Source of the DNA: J054 sp964613615
GTDB taxonomy: Bacteria > Pseudomonadota > Gammaproteobacteria > Steroidobacterales > GCA-2729495
Direction: 5' to 3'
DNA: 64,000 bases
Assembly: GCA_964613615.1 (NCBI GenBank)
Contig: CAZTIB010000133.1
Location: 6,723 to 70,722, forward strand
Shown here: positions 51,399 to 60,186 of the stretch, in pieces
Layout of the letters: each line of letters starts with the position of its first letter
Position numbering within the stretch: the stretch's first letter is position 1
Position numbers and translations under genes: made by a program
The notes under the pieces: model-generated
What the model was told of the DNA's origin: nothing
Seen by the model: only the letters and a program-made list of their open reading frames with translations
Database searches by the model: none

Positions 51399-52418
51399 TC
51401 AGCGAAACCACGTGCGGTCCCAGCGGGCACGCCCGAAAGCCTCGGCAGCCGCGTCCATCGCGTGCATGATGCGCTCCTGCAGGCTTTGTTTGCCCTTCCA
51501 GCGCACGCGGTATACGTCACCGTCCTGCACCGCGTTCAGCAGATAGTCGTCGCTCGCGCCCAGTTCATCGATCAGACCCAGTTCCAGGGCCCGGGTTCCG
51601 TACCAGTGCTCGCCGGTCGCGACCTGGTCGATGTTCATGGCCGGCCGGTGCTCGGCTACCAGCTCCTTGAACAGGCGGTGCACCTCTTCCAGCTCTTCGC
51701 GAAGCTTTTCGCGGTCGGCCTCGGTGTTCGACCCGAACATGGTCACAGTGCGCTTGTACTGTCCGGCTGTGACTTCTTCCCACTCCACGCCGCGATCTTT
51801 CAGCGCGCGGTTGAAGTTGGGCAATTGTGCCAACACACCGATAGAACCGATCACCGCAAAGGGCGCCGCAATCACGCGATCGGCGATGCAGGCCATCATG
51901 TAACCGCCGCTGGCCGCCACCTTGTCGACGATTGCCGTCAGCGGAATGCCCCGGCTCTTCAGCCGCTGCAGCTGCGAAGCGGCCAGGCCGTGCTCGTGCA
52001 CCGCCCCGCCCGCATTCTCCAGCCTCAGCACCACTTCGTCATTGCCGGTGGCCACACTGACCACGGCGCTGATTTCCTCGCGCAGGTGGCTCACCGCAGT
52101 GGCGCGGATATCACCCTTGAAGTCGAGCACGAAGTAGCGCTTGCGGTGGTGATCGTCGCCCGCAGCCTTCTTTTCCTGCTTGCGCGCCTGCTTGTCGGCC
52201 TTTTCCTGCTTCTTGAACGCCGCCTTGCTCAGTGCGGCGCGGCGCACCGCGCGGCCAAGTTCCCGAAAGCGGTCGTTGAGCTTGTCCACCCGAATGCCGG
52301 TGGCAGACCCGCCGCGGCGCGACGCGCCGGCAATCAGGGCCAGGGCCACGCCCAGGGCGGCCAGCAGCGTCACGGTCTTGGCCAGGAACAGTCCGTATTC
52401 GGCCAGCAGTTCCATCAT
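51399..52418 (-). CDS. sohB: SohB-type periplasmic serine protease
   Basis: The 339-residue protein has an N-terminal membrane helix (about 8-30), a Lys/Glu/Ala-rich segment (about 60-92) and a signal-peptide-peptidase-A-like (S49) domain. The catalytic dyad is Ser170 in VAASGGYMM and Lys222 in AGQYKRTV, with the GSIGVLAQ block between them (191-198). SohB degrades or processes proteins at the membrane. Its first codon overlaps the lipA stop by four bases, so translation is coupled to lipA. Confidence 0.93.
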   Translation of the reverse strand: MMELLAEYGLFLAKTVTLLAALGVALALIAGASRRGGSATGIRVDKLNDRFRELGRAVRRAALSKAAFKKQEKADKQARKQEKKAAGDDHHRKRYFVLDFKGDIRATAVSHLREEISAVVSVATGNDEVVLRLENAGGAVHEHGLAASQLQRLKSRGIPLTAIVDKVAASGGYMMACIADRVIAAPFAVIGSIGVLAQLPNFNRALKDRGVEWEEVTAGQYKRTVTMFGSNTEADREKLREELEEVHRLFKELVAEHRPAMNIDQVATGEHWYGTRALELGLIDELGASDDYLLNAVQDGDVYRVRWKGKQSLQERIMHAMDAAAEAFGRARWDRTWFR

Positions 52419-53425
52419 CCTGTTGTTCCGGTGGCAATGCCCAGGCCGGCATTGTTCCGTTCAAGCGCCTGCTCTGCACGATAGCTGGAACGCACCAGGG
52501 GCCCCGACACCACCTCGACGAAACCCCGCTGCAAACCCAGCTCGCGGTAGCGCAGAAACTCCGCCGGGGTGACGAAGCGCTGCACCGGCAGGTGGTTCAC
52601 GGTGGGCCGCAGGTATTGGCCGAAGGTGAGTATGTCCACGCCTGCGGCCCGCAGATCATCCATGGCCGTGAGGACTTCAGCCTCCGTCTCGCCAAGGCCC
52701 AGCATCAGGCTGCTCTTGGTCAACAGGTCGGTGCGCACCGTCTTCGCCTCTCGCAGCACCGCCAGCGACTGGTCGTAGCCGGCGCGGGGATCGCGAACTT
52801 CGGGCGTCAGCCGACGCACCGTTTCCAGGTTGTGTGCGAACACGGCCAGCGGCGTGGAAGCCACGACGCGGACCGCGTCGACATTGCCGCGAAAGTCGGG
52901 CGTCAGGGCTTCTACGGCGGTGCCCGGGTTGCGCACCCTGATAGCTACTACGGCCGCGGCATAGTGCTCGGCGCCGCCATCGGCCAGATCGTCGCGATCC
53001 ACCGACGTGAGCACCACGTAGCTCAGGCCCATGAGTTCCACCGAGCGTGCGGCCTGCTCCGGTTCTTCGGTATCCAGCCAGCCAGCCGGGTTGCCCGTGT
53101 CCACGGCGCAGAAGCGGCAGGCCCGGGTGCAGACACTGCCCATGAGCATCAGGGTGGCGGTACCGGCGTTCCAGCATTCGCCGATATTGGGACAAATGGA
53201 CTCTTCGCACACCGTGCTGAGCTGGTGCTCGCGCACGTTGCGCCGCACGGTGTCGAAGCCAGCCCCCGTGGGCAGCTTCGCCCGCAGCCAGTCGGGCTTG
53301 CGCTGAACCGGGACATCTTCCCAGCCCCGGCGCCGGTTCACGCCGTTTTTTACCGCCGAGAAGCCCTTCCCGGTCTGGTACTTATCGCCGCTGCGGACGA
53401 TGGGTATACCTTTGAAGTCGCTCAC
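52415..53425 (-). CDS. lipA: Lipoyl synthase
   Basis: LipA inserts two sulfurs into octanoyl chains on lipoyl domains using radical SAM chemistry. The 336-residue protein has the auxiliary cluster cysteines C73, C78 and C84 and the radical SAM motif C99-x3-C103-x2-C106. The SSLMLGLGE and ILTFGQYL blocks follow. The start is GTG at 53425; the frame extends upstream into unlikely sequence. lipB is not adjacent. The product supports 2-oxoacid dehydrogenases that would overlap functionally with KorCAB elsewhere in the window. Confidence 0.97.
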   Translation of the reverse strand: MSDFKGIPIVRSGDKYQTGKGFSAVKNGVNRRRGWEDVPVQRKPDWLRAKLPTGAGFDTVRRNVREHQLSTVCEESICPNIGECWNAGTATLMLMGSVCTRACRFCAVDTGNPAGWLDTEEPEQAARSVELMGLSYVVLTSVDRDDLADGGAEHYAAAVVAIRVRNPGTAVEALTPDFRGNVDAVRVVASTPLAVFAHNLETVRRLTPEVRDPRAGYDQSLAVLREAKTVRTDLLTKSSLMLGLGETEAEVLTAMDDLRAAGVDILTFGQYLRPTVNHLPVQRFVTPAEFLRYRELGLQRGFVEVVSGPLVRSSYRAEQALERNNAGLGIATGTTG

Positions 53426-53516
53426 AAACTGTCCGGATGTCGTAGCACAGGGGCTATTCTCGCACGGGGGATTCCGGGGGTGAAAGCGGCGGTTGGCGGG
53501 CACCAGGGCTGCAGGC

Positions 53517-53544
53517 AAAAAAACGCCCGGCACTAAGGCCGGGC
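53517..53544 (-). terminator. Rho-independent terminator between the 65-residue gene and lipA
   Basis: On the minus strand GCCCGGC (53544-53538) pairs with GCCGGGC (53531-53525) over a six-base loop and is followed by a run of seven Ts (53523-53517). It lies 48 bases after the small gene's stop and about 90 bases before the lipA start, so lipA should have its own promoter in the interval. Confidence 0.85.
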
Positions 53545-53592
53545 AAGTACAGGGGGAAGCCTTTAGTCAGCCTTGCATCGACATCCTGTCAA

Positions 53593-53790
53593 TCAGTGGA
53601 CGCGCGACCAGTTGAGTAATTCAACGTCGTCTGCGTCCCGCTCAAAATTCTTCGCCAGCAGGGTCTCGATCTCGATCGGGTCCAGCACCTGGTTGGCCGG
53701 TGCGCTCACTTCGACCACACCGCTATACTCGTCCGCAAATCCGTCATCGGCGGAGCGCAACAGAAAACGGGTGTAGAACTTTTTGCGCAT
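53593..53790 (-). CDS. Small hypothetical protein, 65 residues
   Basis: The product starts MRKKFYTRFLLRSADDGF and is charged and soluble, with no motif I recognise. Its placement between a divergent OmpA-family gene and a clean terminator supports it as a real single-gene unit. Two CRP-like palindromes lie 41 and 78 bases upstream of the start; the nearer one is exactly where a class II site would be if the transcript starts at the ATG. A weak TAGGGT -10-like box sits just before the start, alongside an AGGG ribosome-site-like stretch. Confidence 0.6.
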   Translation of the reverse strand: MRKKFYTRFLLRSADDGFADEYSGVVEVSAPANQVLDPIEIETLLAKNFERDADDVELLNWSRVH

Positions 53791-53823
53791 GGACCAACCC
53801 TATTGGCATAACGTCAGAAATAC

Positions 53824-53839
53824 TGTGAGCGCATCCACA
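53824..53839. promoter_or_regulatory. CRP-like site, one mismatch
   Basis: TGTGAGCGCATCCACA matches TGTGA-N6-TCACA except one base. Its centre lies 41.5 bases from the ATG of the 65-residue gene on the minus strand. It forms a pair with the perfect site 37 bases away. Confidence 0.5.
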
Positions 53840-53854
53840 ATATCTGCGCCGCAA

Positions 53855-55354
53855 ATGCGCTGTGACGTGGTTCACAAACGCGCTGGCGGCCGCGCCAGCA
53901 CTGGCTGTGCAGAGCGGGTATCGGAAAAGGCTCGCCCGAGGCGCCTGCAGGTAGTCGTGCTTTCGAGCCTGTTGTTTTTGCAAGTCATGCCGCTCGATGC
54001 GGCGACGCTGCAGGAAGCCGAAGCCCGTCAGACGGAGGCCGAAGCCTCGCAGGCCGCGCTGTTGTCGCCCACCAGTTACTTGCGCGGAACTGAGGCCCTG
54101 CAACAGGCGCGCGAGACCGCCGGTGGCACAAGTCGCCAACAGTCCATCGATGCAGCGCTCAGCGCTTTCGATGCAGCACTCAATACTGCGGCGACCGCCC
54201 GCGAAGTGCTCGGCGGAGCCCTGGCAAGCCGCGGCGCGGCCAACGAGGCCGAGGCCTTCCGACTCGCAGCCACTGGCTGGGCGCGTGCTGAAAAATCTTT
54301 CAACGACGCCGTCAGGGCCCTGGAACGCGGCAAAGTGCCTGCGGCACAGCAGCGGGGCGGCCGCGCCATGGAGCTGTACCAGGTGGCAGAGCTGAGCGCC
54401 CTGAAGGCTCGATACCTCGGCGCCGCACGCAACGCGATACTGGATGCCGAACGGGTGAAGGCCGACCGCCTCGCACCACGCAGTTTCCTGCGGGCCCAGG
54501 AGTTGCTGGCGAAAGCGGAAACCGCGCTGGACAACAATCGCGATAGGACGGCAGAACCAGCCGCGCTGGCCAACGACGCTGCCTATCAAGCTCGCCTTGC
54601 CATCTACATCGCTGGACAGGCACAACGTATTCGCGCCAAAGATGCGAGCGTCGAAGACCTGATCCTCGAAAACCAGGCGGTCATCGGACGACTGGCCGAG
54701 ACCGCGGGCACGAGTGACGACTTCAGCGCAGGTTATGCCACCGCAGAGACACAACTGCGCGACCAACTGGAACGTCTGCCGGTACTCGAGTCCGAACTCG
54801 AACAGAGCCGGCGCCAGGTAGCAGGCCTGGAAGATGAGATTCGCGAACTCGACCAGCGACTCGGCAGCACCAGTGCCGAACGGCGCGACCTGATGCGGCA
54901 GGTAGAAGCCAACGCCCGCGTCCGCGAACAATTCGCCGTGGTCGAAACCCTGTTTACCCCCGAAGAGGCCGTAGTCCTGCGCAATGGCGACGACCTGATA
55001 CTGCGCATGGTCGGCCTGCGCTTCCCGAGCGGCTCTGCCCGCCTGGACGACCAGGCCAGGGCCCTGCTCAGCAGACTCGAGAGCGCCATCGACATATTCC
55101 CGCGCTGCCAGGTGCGGGTGGAAGGCCACACCGATTCATCCGGCCGACCTCAACACAACCAGACGCTGTCGCAGAAACGCGCCAAGGCAGTAGCCGACTA
55201 CCTGGTCGAGACCACCGGCATCCAGGAATTCCGCGTCCAGGCCGCCGGCTACGGCGACAGCCGCCCCGTCACCAGCAACCGCACCAGGGAAGGCCGCGCC
55301 CAAAACCGCCGCATCGACGTAGTCATCGTCCCAAAACTAAACGAAGGCGCTTAG
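53855..55354 (+). CDS. OmpA-family outer-membrane protein with coiled coil
   Basis: The protein (499 residues from this start) has a long basic leader and a hydrophobic signal (about 33-50), then Ala/Glu/Arg-rich helical segments and a coiled coil (about 285-360). The C-terminal OmpA domain (about 370-490), which binds peptidoglycan, shows VEGHTDSSG, the LSQKRAKAVADYL helix and AAGYGDSRPV. The start is uncertain: an ATG at 53783 is possible, and the CRP-like palindrome at 53861-53876 lies inside the frame, so the true start might not be this one. The gene is divergent from the 65-residue gene. Confidence 0.85.
   Translation: MRCDVVHKRAGGRASTGCAERVSEKARPRRLQVVVLSSLLFLQVMPLDAATLQEAEARQTEAEASQAALLSPTSYLRGTEALQQARETAGGTSRQQSIDAALSAFDAALNTAATAREVLGGALASRGAANEAEAFRLAATGWARAEKSFNDAVRALERGKVPAAQQRGGRAMELYQVAELSALKARYLGAARNAILDAERVKADRLAPRSFLRAQELLAKAETALDNNRDRTAEPAALANDAAYQARLAIYIAGQAQRIRAKDASVEDLILENQAVIGRLAETAGTSDDFSAGYATAETQLRDQLERLPVLESELEQSRRQVAGLEDEIRELDQRLGSTSAERRDLMRQVEANARVREQFAVVETLFTPEEAVVLRNGDDLILRMVGLRFPSGSARLDDQARALLSRLESAIDIFPRCQVRVEGHTDSSGRPQHNQTLSQKRAKAVADYLVETTGIQEFRVQAAGYGDSRPVTSNRTREGRAQNRRIDVVIVPKLNEGA
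53861..53876. promoter_or_regulatory. Perfect CRP-consensus palindrome
   Basis: TGTGACGTGGTTCACA is an exact TGTGA-N6-TCACA. It lies 78 bases upstream of the 65-residue minus-strand gene and at the 5' end of the OmpA-family frame. Its position suggests regulation of the divergent gene or a later start of the OmpA gene. The trans-acting CRP-like protein is not encoded here. Confidence 0.6.
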
Positions 55355-55426
55355 ACCGGGATTTTCCAAGCCCCTTCCCAAGAGGCCCGCCGTTCGTATT
55401 CTTCGACAGCAGCGACGATAAACGCC

Positions 55427-55510
55427 GGCGTGTGGTCGCCGGGGACATTCCCCCGCGCTCAGGTTCAGAAAGAGATTCGCTTGGGGAAATGTCCCCGGCG
55501 ACCACACGCC
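55427..55510. repeat. Long hairpin A: 23-bp perfect stem, GGGGACATT type
   Basis: The 23-base arms (55427-55449 and 55488-55510) are perfect inverted copies, extended inward by a C-rich/G-rich pair (55450-55453 with 55483-55486). The loop core TCAGGTTCAGAAAGAGATTC is shared, in inverse orientation, with hairpin B. The stem contains GGGGACATT as at 8945 and 10303. It sits in a 313-base gap with no gene. Confidence 0.85.
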
Positions 55511-55553
55511 CTTTTCTGAAAGGTTCTCCAGAACAACTACGCTGGTGCCAACC

Positions 55554-55637
55554 CGCGCAGCGCCGCCGGAGCGACTCCCCCGCGCGAATCTCTTTCCGCA
55601 CCTGAGCGCGGGGGAGTCGCTCCGGCGGCGCTGCGCG
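55554..55637. repeat. Long hairpin B: 32-bp perfect stem, inverted to A
   Basis: The arms at 55554-55585 and 55606-55637 are exact complements over 32 bases, closing on a 20-base loop (55586-55605). Read on the opposite strand, the loop is TCAGGTGCGGAAAGAGATTC, 18 of 20 identical to the core of hairpin A. The arms share only the inner CCCCCGCGC with A; the outer stem is unrelated in sequence. Confidence 0.85.
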
Positions 55638-55667
55638 CGAAACACCCCCTACGCCAGAAAACGAGTC

Positions 55668-56573
55668 TCACTCTCCCCGCCACCAACGCGCAATCCCCGC
55701 CGCCACCTGCGGATTAATCATGTACCCGTAACACTTGTGAACATTCAGCCCGTGTGGCCCCCGAAAATAATTCTGCAGGTCCACCTCGTCGACAATCTCC
55801 TCCACCAACCCCAACTCCAGCATCTGCCGATAGTCATTAGCCATACGTTGTTGCAACGGGATCAGGTCGCCCACCGCGGCCAGGTTGTGCCAACGGCGGA
55901 TGTTGTCGGGATAGCACTCAGCGCCGGAAGCATGACGCCCCAGCAAGCGATGACGCATGAAATTCAGCCCCAGCGGGCTCGCCAGGCTCATAAAAGTATC
56001 TACGCGCAGCGGGCTGTGCTGCTGCCGACTCAGTTCCCACAGCACGTCGAAGGCAATCACCGACCCCATGCTGTGCGCAATGACGAGAACTCGCCGGCCC
56101 TCACCCCACGCGTCACGCAAGGCGCCCCGCACGAATTCCCGCACGCGCGATGCGATCCCCCCTTCGTTGCGCAGGTAAATGAGACTGTCGTGCATGGCTT
56201 CCTTGATGCCCGGATTCAGAATCCAGTCGATCAGGAACGGAAATGCGTCGGTGAGCAGATAACCGAAGCGCTGCACCGATTTGTGCCAATGGCGGGCCTC
56301 TTCCAGGTCCCGCGCTTCCGGGCCGGGCAGGCTCAACAGACGTTCCAGGCCGGGCTCATCGGGCCGCGGATCGCTCGGCGCCGGGTAAAACAGGTGCGGC
56401 CACGGCGCTATCTGGAGGCAGTCCGGATCGGCAGCCAGCTCAGCTGCTACATTCGGACTTGCCCGCCGGAGACCTTCGTGCAGGCAGCGCCACAGGTTTT
56501 CCCGATGCACGGAGGCCGGCGGCTTCGGCTTGATGCCGGGTATATAGAGAATGGTTCTTTCGCCGCCGTTCAC
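55668..56573 (-). CDS. Putative alpha/beta-hydrolase (lipase-like) of unknown substrate
   Basis: The 301-residue protein starts with RTILYIPGIKPKPP, whose PGI strand-loop may hold the oxyanion residues, and carries the nucleophile elbow IAHSMGSVIAFDVL (about 164-177). That gives a GxSxG-like AHSMG motif with Ser167. A late His in NVHKCYGYM (about 282-290) could complete the triad. No signal peptide is seen. The substrate is unknown. It is divergent from the glyoxalase gene. Confidence 0.75.
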   Translation of the reverse strand: MNGGERTILYIPGIKPKPPASVHRENLWRCLHEGLRRASPNVAAELAADPDCLQIAPWPHLFYPAPSDPRPDEPGLERLLSLPGPEARDLEEARHWHKSVQRFGYLLTDAFPFLIDWILNPGIKEAMHDSLIYLRNEGGIASRVREFVRGALRDAWGEGRRVLVIAHSMGSVIAFDVLWELSRQQHSPLRVDTFMSLASPLGLNFMRHRLLGRHASGAECYPDNIRRWHNLAAVGDLIPLQQRMANDYRQMLELGLVEEIVDEVDLQNYFRGPHGLNVHKCYGYMINPQVAAGIARWWRGE

Positions 56574-56691
56574 GGGCCGACCCCGGGGTAAAGCATTAAC
56601 GCGACTTGAGGTGCCATGAACAGCACGTTAGGTTTAGTGACTACGTAATTCAAGAAGGGCGCGCGAGAGCGCCCCAGGCAGAGGTCAGCCA

Positions 56692-57111
56692 ATGAAATAT
56701 CTGCATACGATGGTCCGGGTTATAGACCTTGAGGCATCCATCGACTTCTACTGCAACAAACTCGGGCTGCGCGAACTGCGGCGTTGGGACGACGAAGGCG
56801 GCCGATACACCCTGATGTTTCTCGCCGCCCCCGGTGATGAATCTGCGTGCATAGAGCTGACCCACAACTGGGATCCGGAGGAGTATGGCGAAGGGCGAAA
56901 CTTCGGGCATATCGCCTACCAGGTGGAAGACATCTACGCCACCTGCAAGCGGCTCATGGACCATGGCGTCACGATCAACCGCCCGCCGCGCGATGGACGG
57001 ATGGCCTTCGTTCGTTCACCGGACAATATTTCTGTTGAACTACTGCAGGCTGGTTCAGCGCTGGATCCGGCCGAGCCATGGGCATCGATGCCGAATACCG
57101 GGCATTGGTAA
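56692..57111 (+). CDS. gloA: Lactoylglutathione lyase (glyoxalase I, VOC family)
   Basis: Glyoxalase I isomerises the glutathione-methylglyoxal hemithioacetal to lactoylglutathione. The 139-residue protein has the four metal ligands in the order expected for the short nickel-type enzyme: His5, Glu55, His73 and Glu116. The spacing matches E. coli GloA from memory. Other VOC proteins share this layout, so the glutathione specificity is likely but not proved. The gene stands alone, convergent with the diguanylate cyclase gene. Confidence 0.85.
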   Translation: MKYLHTMVRVIDLEASIDFYCNKLGLRELRRWDDEGGRYTLMFLAAPGDESACIELTHNWDPEEYGEGRNFGHIAYQVEDIYATCKRLMDHGVTINRPPRDGRMAFVRSPDNISVELLQAGSALDPAEPWASMPNTGHW

Positions 57112-57118
57112 GTATTGA

Positions 57119-58324
57119 TCAGGCGCTGAGCCGGTTCTGAACGCGGAAGCGCCCGGTCTGCACCGTAGCGTTAGGGGAATCACGCACAACCGTGCGGTTG
57201 CGACCTTCTTCCTTCGCCTGGTACAGGGCCTCGTCAGCCATCTGAATGGCGCCTTCCAGGCTGCGGTCCGTGTCTGGCATCACATTCGCGACGCCGATGC
57301 TGACAGTGAGATAAGGCCCGGTTGCAGAGCGCTGGTGCGGTATCTTCAGCGCCATGGCCGACTCCCGCAAAGTTTCCGGCAACGTACGGCCGTATTCCGT
57401 GTCGGGACCGTAGAGCACCAGGGCGAATTCCTCGCCGCCGAAACGGGCTACGAAGTCCAGCGGCCGGTTCGCGGCCTGGCTGATCACCGCGGCCACGCGC
57501 TTCAGGGCATCATCACCAGCCTGGTGACCGTATAGATCGTTATAGGCCTTGAAGTTATCGATGTCGATCAGCATCAGGGTGAGCTGGTTGTGCTCGCGCC
57601 GGGACTGGCGCCAGAGGCGATGCAGGTGCTGGTCGTAGCTGCGCCGGTTATACAGGCCCGTCAGGCCGTCGCGCTCGGCGAGTTCGCTGAGCACCTTGGA
57701 TTCGAGAAATGACAGTCGCAACGCGTGCTCGAGCTGATAGCAACACACGGCACCGATCAGGTTGACGAAGCCGAGCGCGGTGGTGGCGAAAAACCGCTCC
57801 GTGGGATCGATGTTCCAGTGGAACAAACCCCAGGTATAGGTGGCCGAAATGAGCACGGCAGTGACCGCCGCGTGCCGGAACGGCAACCCACAGGTCACCC
57901 AGACGATGAAGATCCACGCGATCGTCGACGCGAAATAGAAAGACATGCCGTGCATCGATGCCCGCGTGACGATGGAATTGATCATCAACCCGAGCAGCAG
58001 AAGGGTACCCGCCAGCAGGTAGAAGTAGAGCTGGTGACGGCCCGGGAGCATGGATACGTACAGCGTGGCGAGCAGCGTCGGCACGACCACCAACACCTCG
58101 AAGGCGATCATGAAACCAACCGCTTCAGGTTGCGCGAGCCGGGCGCCTATCAGCACGAGCACGGTGGCCAGCGCGAGGGCCACCAGCAATCGAGCGCGAC
58201 CCGCCGTTTCACGCGCATAAGTGTGGAGGAATTCTTCCTCGACGAACGGCGTGAATCTGAGCCAGTTAAAGCCCTGCTGGCGCTGTTCGCCGAAAGGCGA
58301 GTTGAACTGTGTGCCGCTGACCAT
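57119..58324 (-). CDS. Membrane diguanylate cyclase (GGDEF)
   Basis: The 401-residue protein has six membrane helices (about 45-200) and a cytosolic GGDEF domain (about 215-380). The catalytic motif is GGEEF (296-300), and the inhibitory I-site RPLD (287-290) lies five residues before it, so both synthesis of c-di-GMP and product feedback should be intact. The N-terminal helices resemble a sensing module without extracellular domain. The enzyme opposes the HD-GYP protein at the other end of the window in principle; a direct link is not shown. Confidence 0.92.
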   Translation of the reverse strand: MVSGTQFNSPFGEQRQQGFNWLRFTPFVEEEFLHTYARETAGRARLLVALALATVLVLIGARLAQPEAVGFMIAFEVLVVVPTLLATLYVSMLPGRHQLYFYLLAGTLLLLGLMINSIVTRASMHGMSFYFASTIAWIFIVWVTCGLPFRHAAVTAVLISATYTWGLFHWNIDPTERFFATTALGFVNLIGAVCCYQLEHALRLSFLESKVLSELAERDGLTGLYNRRSYDQHLHRLWRQSRREHNQLTLMLIDIDNFKAYNDLYGHQAGDDALKRVAAVISQAANRPLDFVARFGGEEFALVLYGPDTEYGRTLPETLRESAMALKIPHQRSATGPYLTVSIGVANVMPDTDRSLEGAIQMADEALYQAKEEGRNRTVVRDSPNATVQTGRFRVQNRLSA

Positions 58325-58481
58325 GCCTACCCGAATCCCCTGCGCAGCCGAAACCGCCCAACGCGGTGGCAGAGACTGTCGAACATAGGCTGGGCTGCCG
58401 CGATGCGGCTGCGTCAGCTTTCACAGTTTTGACGAAATAACGAAGAATTGACCCTATATGGTCGAAAATGCTCAAACGGGG

Positions 58482-58985
58482 TCAGGCCGGACTCGCGGCC
58501 TCCCAGTCCAGCAATGCCGCTTTCCGCTGCGGGCCCCAGCGGTAGCCGCCAGCCCCGCCGGCCGCCGGCAATATCCGATGGCATGGCACCACCACGGCAA
58601 TGGGGTTACTGGCTACCGCCCGGCCAACGGCGCGCGCGGCGCCCGGGCGACCGATTGCCGTCGCCAGCTCCCCGTAGGAGCAGGTCGCACCGCGAGGAAT
58701 CCTGCGCAGCGCCTGCCACACCTGCTGCTGAAACGGCGTGCCGCCCGCATCAACGGGCAGCTCTGCCGCGTGGCTGGCACCAAAGACCTGCGCGGCCAGC
58801 TTCGCCATCGGCATGCGATGCAGCTCAGCATCAGGCTGCGCGGCCCGCAGACGGGCTACCGCAGCCTCCCGATCATTGTCCGTAAACTCGATACGGCACA
58901 GGCCGCGGGGAGTCCGTGCGAACAGACACTCACCAAAGCGCGTGGCGCAAAAGTCATACTCGACGATCGTGGTTTTCGCGAACAT
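58482..58985 (-). CDS. ogt: Methylated-DNA--protein-cysteine methyltransferase
   Basis: The 167-residue protein repairs O6-methylguanine by suicidal transfer to Cys135 in the PCHR motif (134-137), followed by GGAGGYRWG. The helix-turn-helix region is PRGATCSYGELATAIGRP (about 97-114). Its size and lack of an extra regulatory domain indicate Ogt rather than Ada. The ATG start gives a normal N-terminal domain. It lies alone between the diguanylate cyclase gene and a divergent pair of small envelope genes. Confidence 0.93.
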   Translation of the reverse strand: MFAKTTIVEYDFCATRFGECLFARTPRGLCRIEFTDNDREAAVARLRAAQPDAELHRMPMAKLAAQVFGASHAAELPVDAGGTPFQQQVWQALRRIPRGATCSYGELATAIGRPGAARAVGRAVASNPIAVVVPCHRILPAAGGAGGYRWGPQRKAALLDWEAASPA

Positions 58986-59116
58986 GCTGCTCTCCAGCCC
59001 ACCGTGAATGTAGCAGCGATCATCCGCCTGCCAAGCGTCGCCTGCAAGTCATTACGCAGCGCGCGTTGGCTGCGCTATTCTCGCGCCCTTCTGGTGCCTT
59101 TCCGAATGCGCAACTC

Positions 59117-59707
59117 ATGAACGACGGTTCCTCGCCCGCCTGGCTGCACGTGCCTGCCGAAGTGCTGTCCGTGCTCGTCGCCGTTGGCCTCGCTGTGCTG
59201 GTGGGGCGGGCAGAACTGCCGGCGCCGCCGGCGCGCAGCGACACCGCGCTGCAGCCGCCGGCTTTCGAGCCCTGCGGCACCGGCGGTTACCTGCGGGGGC
59301 AACTGCACGGCGACATGCAACAGGCCATCGACTGGGCCGACGACGGCATGCGCTGCGACGGCATGCTGCGCCCGGACGACTCGGGACTGCGACTGATTTT
59401 CGCGCCGGCTGAAGGCGCGGACGGACCGTTGCTGGTGATCGGCCTGGACGGTCAGCCGGACGGTGCCGCAGGCCGCGAGCTGGTGGCTAACGTCACGATC
59501 GTGGACGAGGGTAACGGCCGCTTTTTCAATTCGGGTCCCGGCGAACGTTGCTGGGCCCAGGCATCGCAGCTGGAACCCGAGACGGGGGGGTACAGGGTGG
59601 CCGGCCGCCTGTACTGCGCGGGGGCCCTGGCCGAGGTCAACGGCCCCGGCAGCGTCACACCCGGCGAATTCGAGTTCGCCGGGCGCATTCCGGCGCACGA
59701 CGAATGA
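59117..59707 (+). CDS. Hypothetical anchored protein, 196 residues
   Basis: The product is not a family I recognise. The N terminus (about 12-33) is a hydrophobic anchor or signal, followed by a Pro/Ala stretch and a mainly beta-looking domain with four Cys (PCGTGGYL, MRCDGML, ERCWAQ and RLYCAG), which could pair. Its stop overlaps the ATG of the DUF192 gene (ATGA), so the two are translationally coupled and probably work together at the envelope. The ATG was chosen as the start of the anchor. Confidence 0.65.
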   Translation: MNDGSSPAWLHVPAEVLSVLVAVGLAVLVGRAELPAPPARSDTALQPPAFEPCGTGGYLRGQLHGDMQQAIDWADDGMRCDGMLRPDDSGLRLIFAPAEGADGPLLVIGLDGQPDGAAGRELVANVTIVDEGNGRFFNSGPGERCWAQASQLEPETGGYRVAGRLYCAGALAEVNGPGSVTPGEFEFAGRIPAHDE

Positions 59708-60174
59708 CGCGGGCCTGGGGGTGGCCCTGGCTGCTGGCCGCTGTCTTGCTACCGGCAAGCGTGGCCCTGGCGCTGCAGCCGGCGGAGCGAGTCGCCGACT
59801 TTCCGGCCGGTACGGTGGTGCTCGAAACATCCAGCGACCGCTGCGTGCGCATCAACGTGCGCTTTGCCGACACGCCGAAGCGCCAGTCGCAGGGGCTGAT
59901 GTTCATCGAACAGATGGACGAGTTCGAGGGCATGTATTTTCGCTACTCACCTCCGGGCGAGATCAACATGTGGATGAAAAACACCTACATCTCGCTGGAC
60001 ATGGTCTTCATTCGCGCCGACCAGCGCATTGCGCGAATTGCGTTCAACACGCAACCGTTCTCGGAGACAAGAATCAGCAGCGGTGGGCCGGTAACCGGCG
60101 TGCTCGAACTGAACGGCGGTTTCGCCAGCCGGTGGCGGTTGCGGGCCGGCAACCGCTTGTTGCTCGTCGACTGA
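59704..60174 (+). CDS. DUF192 domain protein, exported
   Basis: The 156-residue protein has a signal peptide (about 1-24) and a DUF192 domain with VRFADTPKRQSQGLMF (about 52-67), MWMKNTYISLDMVFI (about 88-102) and the C-terminal VLELNGGFASRW. The role of DUF192 proteins is unknown; they are typically periplasmic or extracellular. Overlap with the preceding gene ties them into one operon. It converges with the small lipoprotein gene twelve bases away. Confidence 0.88.
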   Translation: MTRAWGWPWLLAAVLLPASVALALQPAERVADFPAGTVVLETSSDRCVRINVRFADTPKRQSQGLMFIEQMDEFEGMYFRYSPPGEINMWMKNTYISLDMVFIRADQRIARIAFNTQPFSETRISSGGPVTGVLELNGGFASRWRLRAGNRLLLVD

Positions 60175-60186
60175 CCCGCATCGGGC

